A DNA stretch of 64,000 nucleotides from Nocardioides furvisabuli (GTDB taxonomy: Bacteria > Actinomycetota > Actinomycetes > Propionibacteriales > Nocardioidaceae), in the NCBI RefSeq assembly GCF_021083185.1, contig NZ_JAIGQB010000001.1, forward strand, positions 372,001-436,000, read 5' to 3'. A program made the position numbers and the translations under genes. Numbering within the stretch: the first letter of the stretch is position 1; every line of letters begins with the position of its first letter. Below the pieces are notes generated by a model. That model ran no database searches, had not been told where the DNA came from, and worked only from the letters and a program-made list of their open reading frames with translations. Below are positions 17,683 to 25,211 of the stretch, piece by piece.

Positions 17683-19600
17683 CGTGGCTCTCCTGCTGGA
17701 TGGACGCGGGGGTGAGGTCGATGTCGATGCCCTCGGCCTCGGCGACGAGGCCGCCGATCACGTCGGCGAGCACGGCCGCCTTGAGGGGCAGGCCGCGGAC
17801 CTCGTTGTAGCCGACGACGTCGACGAGGTACTTCGCGCGCAGCAGCAGCGACAGCTGGCCGAGGTTCATCTCGGGCACCAGCACCTTGTCGTAGCGCTTC
17901 AGCACCTCGCCGAGGTCGTTCGGGAAGGGGTTGAGGTGGCGCAGGTGGGCCTGCGCGACGTGGTAGCCGGCCTTGCGCACCCGGCGTACGCCGGCGCCGA
18001 TGGGGCCGTACGTCGACCCCCACCCCAGCACGAGCACCTTCGCATCGCCCGTGGGGTCGTCGACCTCGAGAGGGGGCAGCGAGCTGGCGATCCGGTCGAC
18101 CTTCGCCTGGCGGGTGCGGACCATGAAGTCGTGGTTGGCGGGGTCGTAGGAGATGTTGCCGTGCCCGTCGCCCTTCTCGAGCCCGCCGATGCGGTGCTCG
18201 AGGCCGGGCGTGCCGGGGATCGCCCAGGGACGCGCCAGCGTGGCCTCGTCGCGGAGATAGGGCCAGAACTCGGCGTCGTCGCCCGAGCCCTGGTTCTTCT
18301 CGGTCGCGAAGTCCGGGTCGATCGCCGGCAGCTCGTCGAGTCCGGGGATGCGCCACGGCTCGGAGCCGTTGGCGAGGTAGCCGTCGGAGAGCAGCATCAC
18401 GGGGGTGCGGTAGGTGACCGCGATCCGCACCGCCTCGACGGCGGCGGCGAAGCAGTCGCCGGGCGACTGCGGCGCCACGATCGGCACGGGCGCCTCGCCG
18501 TTGCGGCCGAACATCGCCTGCATCAGGTCGGCCTGCTCGGTCTTGGTCGGCAGCCCGGTCGAGGGGCCGCCGCGCTGGACGTCGACGACCACGAGCGGGA
18601 GCTCGGTCATCACCGCGAGGCCGATCGCCTCGGACTTCAGCGCGACACCGGGGCCGGAGGTGGTGGTGACGCCGAGCTGTCCGGCGAAGGAGGCGCCGAT
18701 CGCGGCGCCGACGCCGGCGATCTCGTCCTCGGCCTGGAACGTCGTCACGCCGAAGCCCTTGTGCTTGCTGAGCTCGTGGAGGATGTCGGAGGCCGGGGTG
18801 ATCGGGTACGAGCCGAGGAAGACCGACAGCCCCGACTGCACGCCGCCGGCGATGAGGCCGTAGGACAGCGCCAGGTTGCCGGTGATGTTGCGGTAGTTGC
18901 CCGGCGCCATCTTGGCGGGCTTGATCTCGTAGCGGACGACGAAGGCCTCGGTGGTCTCGCCGAAGTTCCAGCCTGCCTTGAAGGCCGCGATGTTGGCGTC
19001 GCGGATGTCGGGCACCTTCGCGAAGCGCTTGGCCAGGAAGGCGTTGGTCGTCTCGGTCGGGCGGCCGTACATCCACGACAGCAGGCCGAGGGCGAACATG
19101 TTCTTGGCCCGCGAGGCGTCCTTGCGCGAGAGGCCGAACTCCTTGACCGCCTCGATCGTCATGCCGGTGAGGTCGACGGTGTGGAGGGCGTACTCCGCGA
19201 GGGTGTCGCCGTCGAGGGGGTTCTCGGTGTAGCCGGCCTTCGTGAGGTTGCGCGCGGTGAAGTCGTGGGTGTCGACGATGATCGTCGCGCCCTTGGACAG
19301 GTCGCCCAGGTTGGCGCGCAGCGCGGCGGGGTTCATCGCGACCAGCACGTCGGGGGCGTCGCCCGCGGTGAGGATGTCGTGGTCGGCGAAGTGCACCTGG
19401 AACGACGAGACTCCCGGGAGCGTGCCCTGGGGCGCGCGGATCTCGGCCGGGAAGTTCGGGAGCGTCACCAGGTCGTTGCCGAAAGCCGCGGTCTCCTGGG
19501 TGAACCGGTCTCCGGTGAGCTGCATGCCGTCGCCGGAGTCGCCCGCGAACCGGATGATGACGCGGTCGAGCTGCTTGACCTCTTTTTCGGGTGCTACCAC
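17675..19600 (-). CDS. korA: 2-oxoglutarate:ferredoxin oxidoreductase, alpha subunit (KorA, gamma-alpha fusion)
   Basis: A 641-residue subunit with an N-terminal gamma-type domain (about residues 8-190, starting KQLDRVIIRFAGDSGDGMQ) fused to the alpha pyrimidine-binding domain (about 230-460, with GSYPITPASDILHEL and the active-site strand TTSGPGVALKSEA). The C-terminal third holds the remaining CoA-side domains. The GTG at 19600 is preferred over an in-frame ATG at 19666 because the extra N terminus would be Arg-rich and non-conserved, and a -10-like hexamer lies between the two. It is translationally coupled to korB. Confidence 0.92.
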   Translation of the reverse strand: MVAPEKEVKQLDRVIIRFAGDSGDGMQLTGDRFTQETAAFGNDLVTLPNFPAEIRAPQGTLPGVSSFQVHFADHDILTAGDAPDVLVAMNPAALRANLGDLSKGATIIVDTHDFTARNLTKAGYTENPLDGDTLAEYALHTVDLTGMTIEAVKEFGLSRKDASRAKNMFALGLLSWMYGRPTETTNAFLAKRFAKVPDIRDANIAAFKAGWNFGETTEAFVVRYEIKPAKMAPGNYRNITGNLALSYGLIAGGVQSGLSVFLGSYPITPASDILHELSKHKGFGVTTFQAEDEIAGVGAAIGASFAGQLGVTTTSGPGVALKSEAIGLAVMTELPLVVVDVQRGGPSTGLPTKTEQADLMQAMFGRNGEAPVPIVAPQSPGDCFAAAVEAVRIAVTYRTPVMLLSDGYLANGSEPWRIPGLDELPAIDPDFATEKNQGSGDDAEFWPYLRDEATLARPWAIPGTPGLEHRIGGLEKGDGHGNISYDPANHDFMVRTRQAKVDRIASSLPPLEVDDPTGDAKVLVLGWGSTYGPIGAGVRRVRKAGYHVAQAHLRHLNPFPNDLGEVLKRYDKVLVPEMNLGQLSLLLRAKYLVDVVGYNEVRGLPLKAAVLADVIGGLVAEAEGIDIDLTPASIQQESHDD

Positions 19601-19608
19601 AAGCAGAG

Positions 19609-19614
19609 ACGATA
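19609..19614 (-). promoter_or_regulatory. -10 element of korAB, near-leaderless
   Basis: TATCGT on the minus strand, 8 nt before the korA GTG. It gives a transcript with at most a base or two of leader and argues against the longer upstream start. Confidence 0.5.
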
Positions 19615-19769
19615 GCCGCCGGTCCCGCGCCGACCGGGGCTTCCTGCCCTGTGGGACGGCCTCCACGCCTGCGGTGTGACAGGGGTCATGTCGATCGGGC
19701 CCCGGCCGGGTGGGCGCCCCGAGGGGTGAGGGCGTACGCCGTGGGGGCGCGTGCTAGCCCCGCAGCCAC

Positions 19770-19775
19770 TAGCGT
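19770..19775 (+). promoter_or_regulatory. -10 element, leaderless promoter of the B12-domain gene
   Basis: TAGCGT ends exactly 6 nt before the GTG start at 19782. No ribosome binding site is seen. Confidence 0.6.
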
Positions 19776-19781
19776 GCGTCT

Positions 19782-20438
19782 GTGCACACCTCGACGACGA
19801 CGGCGGACGAGCTCTGGGCCGCGGTCGAGACCTTCGATGCGGAGGCTGCGGAGGTCGCCATCGCGCGGCTGCTGTGGGACGTGCCGCTGTCGGGGGCGGT
19901 CACGGGTGTCGTGCTGCCGTTCCTCCGCGAGGTCGGCGACCGCTGGGAGGCCGGCACCCTGTCGGTGGCGCACGAGCACTTCGTCACCGACATGCTGCGC
20001 CGAACCCTGTCTGCCCTGGCCGCGGTCCCGCCGCAGCAGGTGCTGGACGACGCCTCGGCGCCGTCGCCCGTGGTGCTGCTGGCCTGCCCGCCCGGCGAGC
20101 GTCACGACCTGGTGCTGCTGTGCGTCGCGCTGATGCTGCGCGAGCGCGGGGTCCGGGCCCGCTTCCTGGGTGCCGACACCCCGATCCCTGCGATCCTCGC
20201 CGCGGCCCGGGTCACGGGGGCGGCGGCGGTCGTGCTGGCCGCGACCCGACCCACAGCCTTCACCGCCCACGCGTCGTCGCTGCGCCGTCTCGCCCAGGAC
20301 TGCGCGCTCTATGCCGCGGGCCGCGGTGCGGACGACCAGGCCGTGGCCGAGATCGGCGCGGCCCCGCTGCCAGACGACCCGGTGCGGGCCGTGGTCTTCC
20401 TCGTCGGCGCGCTGATGGGGCTCACCGACAGCTGGTGA
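19782..20438 (+). CDS. stand-alone cobalamin-binding protein with CarH-type light-sensor signature
   Basis: A 218-residue cytosolic protein made only of the two modules that follow the MerR domain in CarH/LitR photoreceptors. Residues about 8-85 form the four-helix cap, with the motif W55-X9-E65-H66 that contacts the upper face of adenosylcobalamin in CarH. Residues about 93-210 form the Rossmann-like B12 domain with E106-R107-H108, whose His would be the lower axial ligand; the Gly of the usual (D/E)XHXXG motif is replaced here by Val or Leu. FLGADTP matches the CarH strand that follows. There is no helix-turn-helix. It could sense light or B12 and act through a partner; no partner gene is adjacent. 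Convergent with the methyltransferase gene. Confidence 0.82.
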   Translation: MHTSTTTADELWAAVETFDAEAAEVAIARLLWDVPLSGAVTGVVLPFLREVGDRWEAGTLSVAHEHFVTDMLRRTLSALAAVPPQQVLDDASAPSPVVLLACPPGERHDLVLLCVALMLRERGVRARFLGADTPIPAILAAARVTGAAAVVLAATRPTAFTAHASSLRRLAQDCALYAAGRGADDQAVAEIGAAPLPDDPVRAVVFLVGALMGLTDSW

Positions 20439-20633
20439 GGCGGCCGCAGATCTCCGTCACGGTTCTGCGTCATGTCCCGGGGGCGGGACCGTCTCGTCTG
20501 CAGTAGGGATGCGAAAGGCGTCGCAGGGGAGCACCTGTCGCACCCGGTCGGTCGATCTCCCGTCACCCGGCCGGTTCCCCCCAGGACGTGACAGGGTGCC
20601 CCCGACCTACGAAGTGCTGGCGGTGCGGCTCAC

Positions 20634-20671
20634 CTGAGCGGGCCGCGCCGCCGGCCTCGGCAGCCGCTCAG
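20634..20671. terminator. GC-rich hairpin between convergent genes
   Basis: CTGAGCGG at 20634 and CCGCTCAG at 20664 form a perfect 8-bp stem closing a GC-rich inner hairpin. It overlaps the methyltransferase stop codon and probably terminates transcription from both sides. The rest of 20439-20633 shows no gene or recognised riboswitch. Confidence 0.55.
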
Positions 20672-21318
20672 CCCTGGCGTTGGAGCAGGATGGCGGTGAA
20701 CTGCTGGCGCGTGCCCCAGGGTGTGACGTGGTCCTCCCCGCTGGTCGACACGAGTCGGTAGCCGGGGAACTCCGCGGCAAGCTCGGCATGGGTGTAGCGC
20801 ACGATCGGCAGACCGCTGCAGGTCAGTGGTCCGTCGGGACCGAAGGTGGCGACCACCACGAAGCCGCCCGGCTCGAGGCAGTGCTCGAGAGACAGCCGGT
20901 AGTCGTCGCGCTCGTCCTCCTCGGTGAGGAAGTGGAAGACCGCGCGGTCGTGCCACAGCGCGAACTGCCGGGGAGGGCGGAAGTCGAGGACGTCGGCCAC
21001 GTCGAGGACGAGCTGTCCGGGGACCTCGCCCACCCGATCGCGCACGGTGTTGAGGGCCGTCAGCGACAGGTCGATCGCCGTGAGGTCGGTGTAGCCCCGC
21101 TCGACGAGGTGGTCGACCAGCGTCGACCAGCCCGCACCCACGTCGATCACGGAGCGCTCGCGTCCGAGCCCGGTCTCGTCGACGAGCCCGAGCGACAGCT
21201 CCGGCACGGACTGCCACCACGAGACACCGTCCTCGGGCTTCCCGTCGTGGACGTTCTCCCAGTAGTCGGATCGGGCGACGCCATCCGCGGGTCTGATCGG
21301 AGCAGCGGCAGGTTCCAT
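20668..21318 (-). CDS. class I SAM-dependent methyltransferase
   Basis: A 216-residue soluble enzyme with the Rossmann methyltransferase fold. Motif I is VIDVGAGWSTLVDHL (about residues 62-76), the acidic strand-2 end is TAIDLS, and the motif IV region is ALWHDRAVFHFL. The N-terminal signature YWENVHD...VSWWQ and the late CSGLPIVRY stretch mark a specific bacterial subfamily whose substrate I do not know; small thiol or chalcogen compounds are a guess from context only. It is transcribed away from the TusA-radical SAM operon across a 109-bp region containing a perfect palindrome, suggesting joint control. ATG start, probably leaderless. Confidence 0.85.
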   Translation of the reverse strand: MEPAAAPIRPADGVARSDYWENVHDGKPEDGVSWWQSVPELSLGLVDETGLGRERSVIDVGAGWSTLVDHLVERGYTDLTAIDLSLTALNTVRDRVGEVPGQLVLDVADVLDFRPPRQFALWHDRAVFHFLTEEDERDDYRLSLEHCLEPGGFVVVATFGPDGPLTCSGLPIVRYTHAELAAEFPGYRLVSTSGEDHVTPWGTRQQFTAILLQRQG

Positions 21319-21325
21319 GCATCCG

Positions 21326-21331
21326 ACCCTA
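21326..21331 (-). promoter_or_regulatory. -10 element, leaderless promoter of the methyltransferase gene
   Basis: TAGGGT on the minus strand, 7 nt before the ATG at 21318. Confidence 0.5.
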
Positions 21332-21366
21332 TGCCGGGGCGCCGCACCGGGGTCAACGGCCGCCTG

Positions 21367-21380
21367 TCACCGATCGGTGA
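21367..21380. promoter_or_regulatory. perfect 14-bp palindrome, candidate operator
   Basis: TCACCGATCGGTGA, a perfect palindrome in the intergenic region between the divergent methyltransferase and TusA-radical SAM genes. It lies about 36 bp upstream of the -10 of the right-hand operon and about the same distance from the left-hand -10, a position suited to a shared dimeric regulator. No regulator gene is found beside it. Confidence 0.55.
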
Positions 21381-21415
21381 GGAGTCGACCGTGGGCCAGC
21401 CGGGCACACGAGACG

Positions 21416-21421
21416 TAGGTT
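21416..21421 (+). promoter_or_regulatory. -10 element, leaderless promoter of the TusA-radical SAM operon
   Basis: TAGGTT ends 6 nt before the ATG at 21428, so the operon mRNA probably begins at the start codon. No clear -35 box is seen. Confidence 0.55.
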
Positions 21422-21427
21422 GGTCCC

Positions 21428-22540
21428 ATGGTCACTCCCGGCTCAGCCCCGACCACCACTCCCGTCGGTGACGTGGCTCGCCTGATCGACGGGGGAGACA
21501 TGGACTGCGGCAGCGGACTCCTGCTGCTCATCACCCGCGCGATGCGGCGGCTCGACAGTGGAGACCTGCTGGCTGTTCGTAGCGCGGAGGCCAGTGTCGT
21601 CACCGACCTCCCGGTGTGGGCCGAGCTGGTCGGCCACGAGGTCGTCGTCGAGCTGGCCGAGACCCGGGGCGGACCCTGGTGGTTCGCGGTGCGCAAGGAC
21701 GGTGCGGGCGCCGATGGGGTCGCCCGCCCGGAGGCCGGGACGGTGTTCAGCACCGGTGGCCGGACGCCCGTCGGCCATCGCCTCTGGGCCTACACCAACT
21801 TCGACTGCAACCTCGCCTGCCTCTATTGCTGCGCCGAGTCCTCCCCGAAGGCCGATGCCCGGCGCCTGGATCCCGAGGTCGTCGGGCCGCTCTTCGCCCA
21901 GTTCCGCGACCAGGGGGGCAGGGAGCTGCTGCTCACGGGGGGTGAGCCTTTCATGCACCCCCAGCTCGGCGAGCTCGTCGATGCGGCCGCCGGCCTCGAG
22001 CGCACGATCCTCACCAACGCGATGGTCTTCGGCCGCGGGCGTCGTCGCGAGCTGCTCGAGTCGATCGACCGCGACGTGGTCATGCAGGTGAGCCTGGACT
22101 CCGCGACGCCCGAGATCCACGACAGGATGCGCGGCGCCGGATCATGGGCACGAGCGCTGGACGGGATTGGTCTGGCCCACTCGCTGGGTTTCCGGGTCAA
22201 GATCGCCGCGACGCGGCTCGACGAGGACCCGGAGGGGGTGCGGGAGTTGCACGAGCGTCTCGATGCCGAGGGGATCGCGCAGGAGGATCGGGTCATCCGG
22301 CCCGTCGCCGCCGAGGGGTTCGCCGACAGCGGCATCCATGTCTCCATCGACTCGCTGGAGCCCGAGCCGGTGATCACCGCCGACGGCGCCTGGTGGCACC
22401 CGGTCGCGGTGACCAACCCCCACATGCGCATCGCCGACGCGCCGCTGGACCTCGACGAGATCTTCGGGGTGGTCCGCGACACGTTGCGGGTGCAGGATGC
22501 GGCGTCCGCCGCCGGCCGGGAGGTGTTCCGCTGTGCATGA
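21428..22540 (+). CDS. TusA-like domain fused to a radical SAM enzyme
   Basis: A 370-residue fusion. Residues about 20-78 form a TusA/SirA-like sulfur-carrier domain: D26-C27-G-S-G followed by LLLLI, and later the family-like stretch DLPVWAELVGHEVV. The catalytic CPXP of classical TusA is replaced by this DCGSG type, leaving C27 as the only candidate persulfide carrier. Residues about 115-330 are a radical SAM barrel with cluster ligands C127, C131 and C134 (CNLACLYCC) and the GGEP motif. There is no full SPASM domain, but the extreme C terminus ends FRCA. First gene of an operon with DoxX and a PhnDCE-like importer. Its product is unknown; handling sulfur or selenium is inferred from the carrier domain and the transporter. 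Confidence 0.85.
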   Translation: MVTPGSAPTTTPVGDVARLIDGGDMDCGSGLLLLITRAMRRLDSGDLLAVRSAEASVVTDLPVWAELVGHEVVVELAETRGGPWWFAVRKDGAGADGVARPEAGTVFSTGGRTPVGHRLWAYTNFDCNLACLYCCAESSPKADARRLDPEVVGPLFAQFRDQGGRELLLTGGEPFMHPQLGELVDAAAGLERTILTNAMVFGRGRRRELLESIDRDVVMQVSLDSATPEIHDRMRGAGSWARALDGIGLAHSLGFRVKIAATRLDEDPEGVRELHERLDAEGIAQEDRVIRPVAAEGFADSGIHVSIDSLEPEPVITADGAWWHPVAVTNPHMRIADAPLDLDEIFGVVRDTLRVQDAASAAGREVFRCA

Positions 22541-23489
22541 GTCGCTCAGGAGCAGAGTGAGCGCCCCGCTGGGCTGGGCACTGGATCCCACCCCGGCCGA
22601 CAACGCCCGGGCACAGTCCATCGCCGTCGCCGTCCTGCGCATCCTGCTGGGGCTCATGTGGCTCTACAACGTGTCGTGGAAGCGGGCGCCCGACTTCGGC
22701 GAGGACGCGGGCAACGGGCTCTACAAGTTCACGAAGTACGCCGTCGACTACCCGGTCCTCGCCCCCTACGCCTGGGTCACCGACAACCTGATCCTGCCCG
22801 TGTTCCCGGTCTTCGGCTGGGTCGTGCTGATCGCGGAGACCGCCCTCGCCGTGATGCTGCTGACCGGCACCCACGTCCGCCTCGCGGCGCTCATCGGGCT
22901 CGGCCAGTCGCTGGCCATCGGGCTCTCCGTGGCGTACGCCCCCCACGAGTGGCCGTGGTCCTACTTCCTCATGATCGGTGCCCACCTCGTGCTGGTCTTC
23001 GCTGTCGCCGGACGGGTCCTCGGCACGGACGGCGTCCGATCGGGCCACACCTCGGGCCGCACCCTGGGCCAGGTGTGGGCGGGGTTGGCGATCGTGACCG
23101 GGGGCGTCTCGCTCGTCAGGTCGCTCGATGACCCGGTCGCGGCCCGCGGTCCGCTCCTCGGCGACAGCGATCCCTCGCTGTCGCTGGGGGCCTACAACCT
23201 CGTCGGCTCCCTGGTGCTCGTCACCATCGGCGTACTGCTCCTGCTGGGGGTGCGTGCAGCCATGTCCCGGACCTTGCTCCTCGTGGCCGCTGCCCTCGGC
23301 CTGCTGGCCGCAGCGTCGTTGCACGCCCAGCTCGGGTTCACCGACCCGATCCTCGGCGGCAACCCGACATCGGCTGCCTTCTTCCTGTCCGTGGCCGTCG
23401 TCGCCCTCCTCGTGGGACGAGCCCCGTCGCACACCGCCACCCCTTCCGGCGCCGCCCCCACATCCCGACCAGAGAGCGACCAGCCATGA
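22533..23489 (+). CDS. DoxX/DoxD-type integral membrane protein
   Basis: A 318-residue membrane protein with about seven or eight hydrophobic segments. The first half (VLRILLGLMWLYNVSWKR, then a periplasmic loop, AETALAVMLLTG and HEWPWSYFLM) resembles the DoxX/DoxD and MauE-like superfamily, members of which belong to thiosulfate:quinone oxidoreductase or assist thiol redox processes. The GTG at 22533 was chosen for its strong ribosome binding site GGGAGGTG spaced 7 nt and its 8-bp overlap with the upstream gene; an alternative GTG is at 22557. It could link the pathway to the quinone pool (inference). Confidence 0.78.
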   Translation: MHESLRSRVSAPLGWALDPTPADNARAQSIAVAVLRILLGLMWLYNVSWKRAPDFGEDAGNGLYKFTKYAVDYPVLAPYAWVTDNLILPVFPVFGWVVLIAETALAVMLLTGTHVRLAALIGLGQSLAIGLSVAYAPHEWPWSYFLMIGAHLVLVFAVAGRVLGTDGVRSGHTSGRTLGQVWAGLAIVTGGVSLVRSLDDPVAARGPLLGDSDPSLSLGAYNLVGSLVLVTIGVLLLLGVRAAMSRTLLLVAAALGLLAAASLHAQLGFTDPILGGNPTSAAFFLSVAVVALLVGRAPSHTATPSGAAPTSRPESDQP

Positions 23490-24454
23490 CGCGCACCATC
23501 GCGACGTCCACCTCCATCACCCGCCTGGCCACGAGTCGCCGCGGGCTGTTCGTCGGCGCCTCCGGCCTGGTGCTCCTGGCCGCCTGCGGCAACGACGACT
23601 CCTCACCGAGCGGAGCCGGCGGTGACACCGCGTCGAACGCCGGCCCGCTCCCGATCTCGGCGATCCCGGACCAGGATCCCGAGGTGCTGAACCGTCTCTA
23701 CGGCGACGTGGCAGCACGCTTCGCCGAGGCCACCGGGCTCGAGGTCACCTACACGCCTGTGACGGAGTATCCCGCTGTCGTGCGCGGCTTCGAGGTCGGC
23801 GACCTCGCGATCGCCTGGATGGGTGGACTCACGGGGGTCCAGGCCGCCCAGCGCGTGGCAGGCGCCACCGCGTTCGCCCAGCGCAACATCGACGCGGAGT
23901 TCACCAGCCTCTTCATCGCGACCCGGAAGTCCGGCCTGTCACCCTTCGACGATGTCGACGGGTTGAGCAGGCTCGCCGGTCACTCGCTCACGTTCGGTTC
24001 CGAGACCTCGACGTCGGGCCGCCTGATGCCGCAGTACTTCATGGACCAGGCGGGCCTGTCGATCGACGACCTGAAGGGCCAGCCCGGCTTCTCCGGCTCC
24101 CACGACGCGACCATCGAGGCCGTGGCGTCCGGCAGCTTCGAGGTGGGGGCGGTCAACGAGCAGGTCTACACCGCCACCGTGGACGCGGGCGAGGTCGACC
24201 TCTCCGACGTGGTCGTGCTGTTCCGGACCCCTCCCTACTACGACTACCACTGGCTGGCCCGGCCTGACGTGGACGAGGTCTACGGTGCGGGCACCCTCGA
24301 CAAGGTCAAGGACCTGCTCTTCGGACTCGATCCGTCGGTGCCGGACGACGCCGCGATCCTCGACCTCTTCGGCGCCGAGTCCTTCGTCCCCACCGAGAAC
24401 TCCAACTACGACCAGATCCGCGATGTCGCCGAGGAGCTGGACCTGCTCGCGTGA
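23486..24454 (+). CDS. PhnD-like ABC transporter substrate-binding lipoprotein
   Basis: A 322-residue periplasmic-binding lipoprotein. The signal has a twin-arginine pair (R18, R19 in SRRGLF) and a lipobox LLAAC with C34 as the lipidated Cys. The mature part has PhnD-family features: ISAIPDQDPE at the start, IAWMGGLTGVQA, the anion-loop stretch GSETSTSGRLMP and GFSGSHDATIEAVASG. From memory, SAIPDQ plus GGLTGVQA points to the clade named 'putative selenate ABC transporter' (TIGR04553) rather than to phosphonate binders. It overlaps the genes on both sides by 4 bp. The ligand is not proven by sequence. Confidence 0.85.
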   Translation: MTRTIATSTSITRLATSRRGLFVGASGLVLLAACGNDDSSPSGAGGDTASNAGPLPISAIPDQDPEVLNRLYGDVAARFAEATGLEVTYTPVTEYPAVVRGFEVGDLAIAWMGGLTGVQAAQRVAGATAFAQRNIDAEFTSLFIATRKSGLSPFDDVDGLSRLAGHSLTFGSETSTSGRLMPQYFMDQAGLSIDDLKGQPGFSGSHDATIEAVASGSFEVGAVNEQVYTATVDAGEVDLSDVVVLFRTPPYYDYHWLARPDVDEVYGAGTLDKVKDLLFGLDPSVPDDAAILDLFGAESFVPTENSNYDQIRDVAEELDLLA

Positions 24455-25194
24455 ACGAGCACGTCGTACGCCTCGAGGGCGCCGGACGCAGCTTCGGCGC
24501 CAGCACCGCGCTGACCGGCGTCGACCTCACGATCCGGGCGGGTGAGCGCGTCGCGGTGCTCGGGGCGAGCGGCGCCGGCAAGTCGACCCTGCTCGCGCTG
24601 CTCAACGGCTCGCTCCAGCCGTCGGAAGGCAGCGTGGAGCTCTTCGGTGCTGCCACCGCCGGGCTGCCGGCGCGCACCCGACGGGGGTTGCAGCGCCGAG
24701 TCGGGACCGTCTCGCAGGGACTGGACCTCATCGAGCAGGTGCGGGTCCTGCACAACGTCAATGCGGGGCGGCTCGCCGAATGGGGTACGCCGCGCGCGCT
24801 CGCCTCGCTGGTCTGGCCGCATCCCGACGAGCGCGCGCTCGGCGCACTGGAGGCGGTCGGGCTCGGCTGGGCGGTGCACGAACGCACCGAACGGCTCTCC
24901 GGGGGTGAGCGACAACGAGTCGCGATCGCCCGGCTGCTGATCCAGCGACCCGACCTGGTCCTGGCCGACGAGCCGGTCGCGAGCCTCGACCCGACCCGAG
25001 CCGCCGAGGTGCTGGGGCTGCTGGGTCGGGCGACGGACTCGCGCGGCACCCTGGTGGTGACGCTCCACCAACCCCAGCTGGCGCGCGACCACTGCACACG
25101 GGCCATCGGGTTGCGAGAGGGCCGACTCGTGTTCGACACCCCCATCGCCGACCTCGCGAGTCACCTCCTCGACGAGCTCTACGCGCGGGCCTGA
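24451..25194 (+). CDS. PhnC-like ABC transporter ATP-binding protein
   Basis: A 247-residue importer ATPase. Walker A is GASGAGKST (near residue 38), the Q-loop is VSQGLDLI, the signature is LSGGERQRVAIARLL, Walker B is LVLADEP, and the switch His lies in TLHQPQ. All catalytic motifs are intact. The insert after the Q-loop (GRLAEWGTPRALASLVWP) is typical of PhnC. GTG start overlaps the stop of the binding-protein gene. It energises uptake through the fused permease encoded next. Confidence 0.92.
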   Translation: MNEHVVRLEGAGRSFGASTALTGVDLTIRAGERVAVLGASGAGKSTLLALLNGSLQPSEGSVELFGAATAGLPARTRRGLQRRVGTVSQGLDLIEQVRVLHNVNAGRLAEWGTPRALASLVWPHPDERALGALEAVGLGWAVHERTERLSGGERQRVAIARLLIQRPDLVLADEPVASLDPTRAAEVLGLLGRATDSRGTLVVTLHQPQLARDHCTRAIGLREGRLVFDTPIADLASHLLDELYARA

Positions 25195-25211
25195 GTCGCC
25201 CATGAGCCGCC

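Noticed and set aside
20439..20633. Cobalamin riboswitch near the B12-domain gene
   Set aside because: No B12-box-like GCCACTG sequence or matching arm structure; the region is downstream of both convergent genes, where a riboswitch would serve neither.
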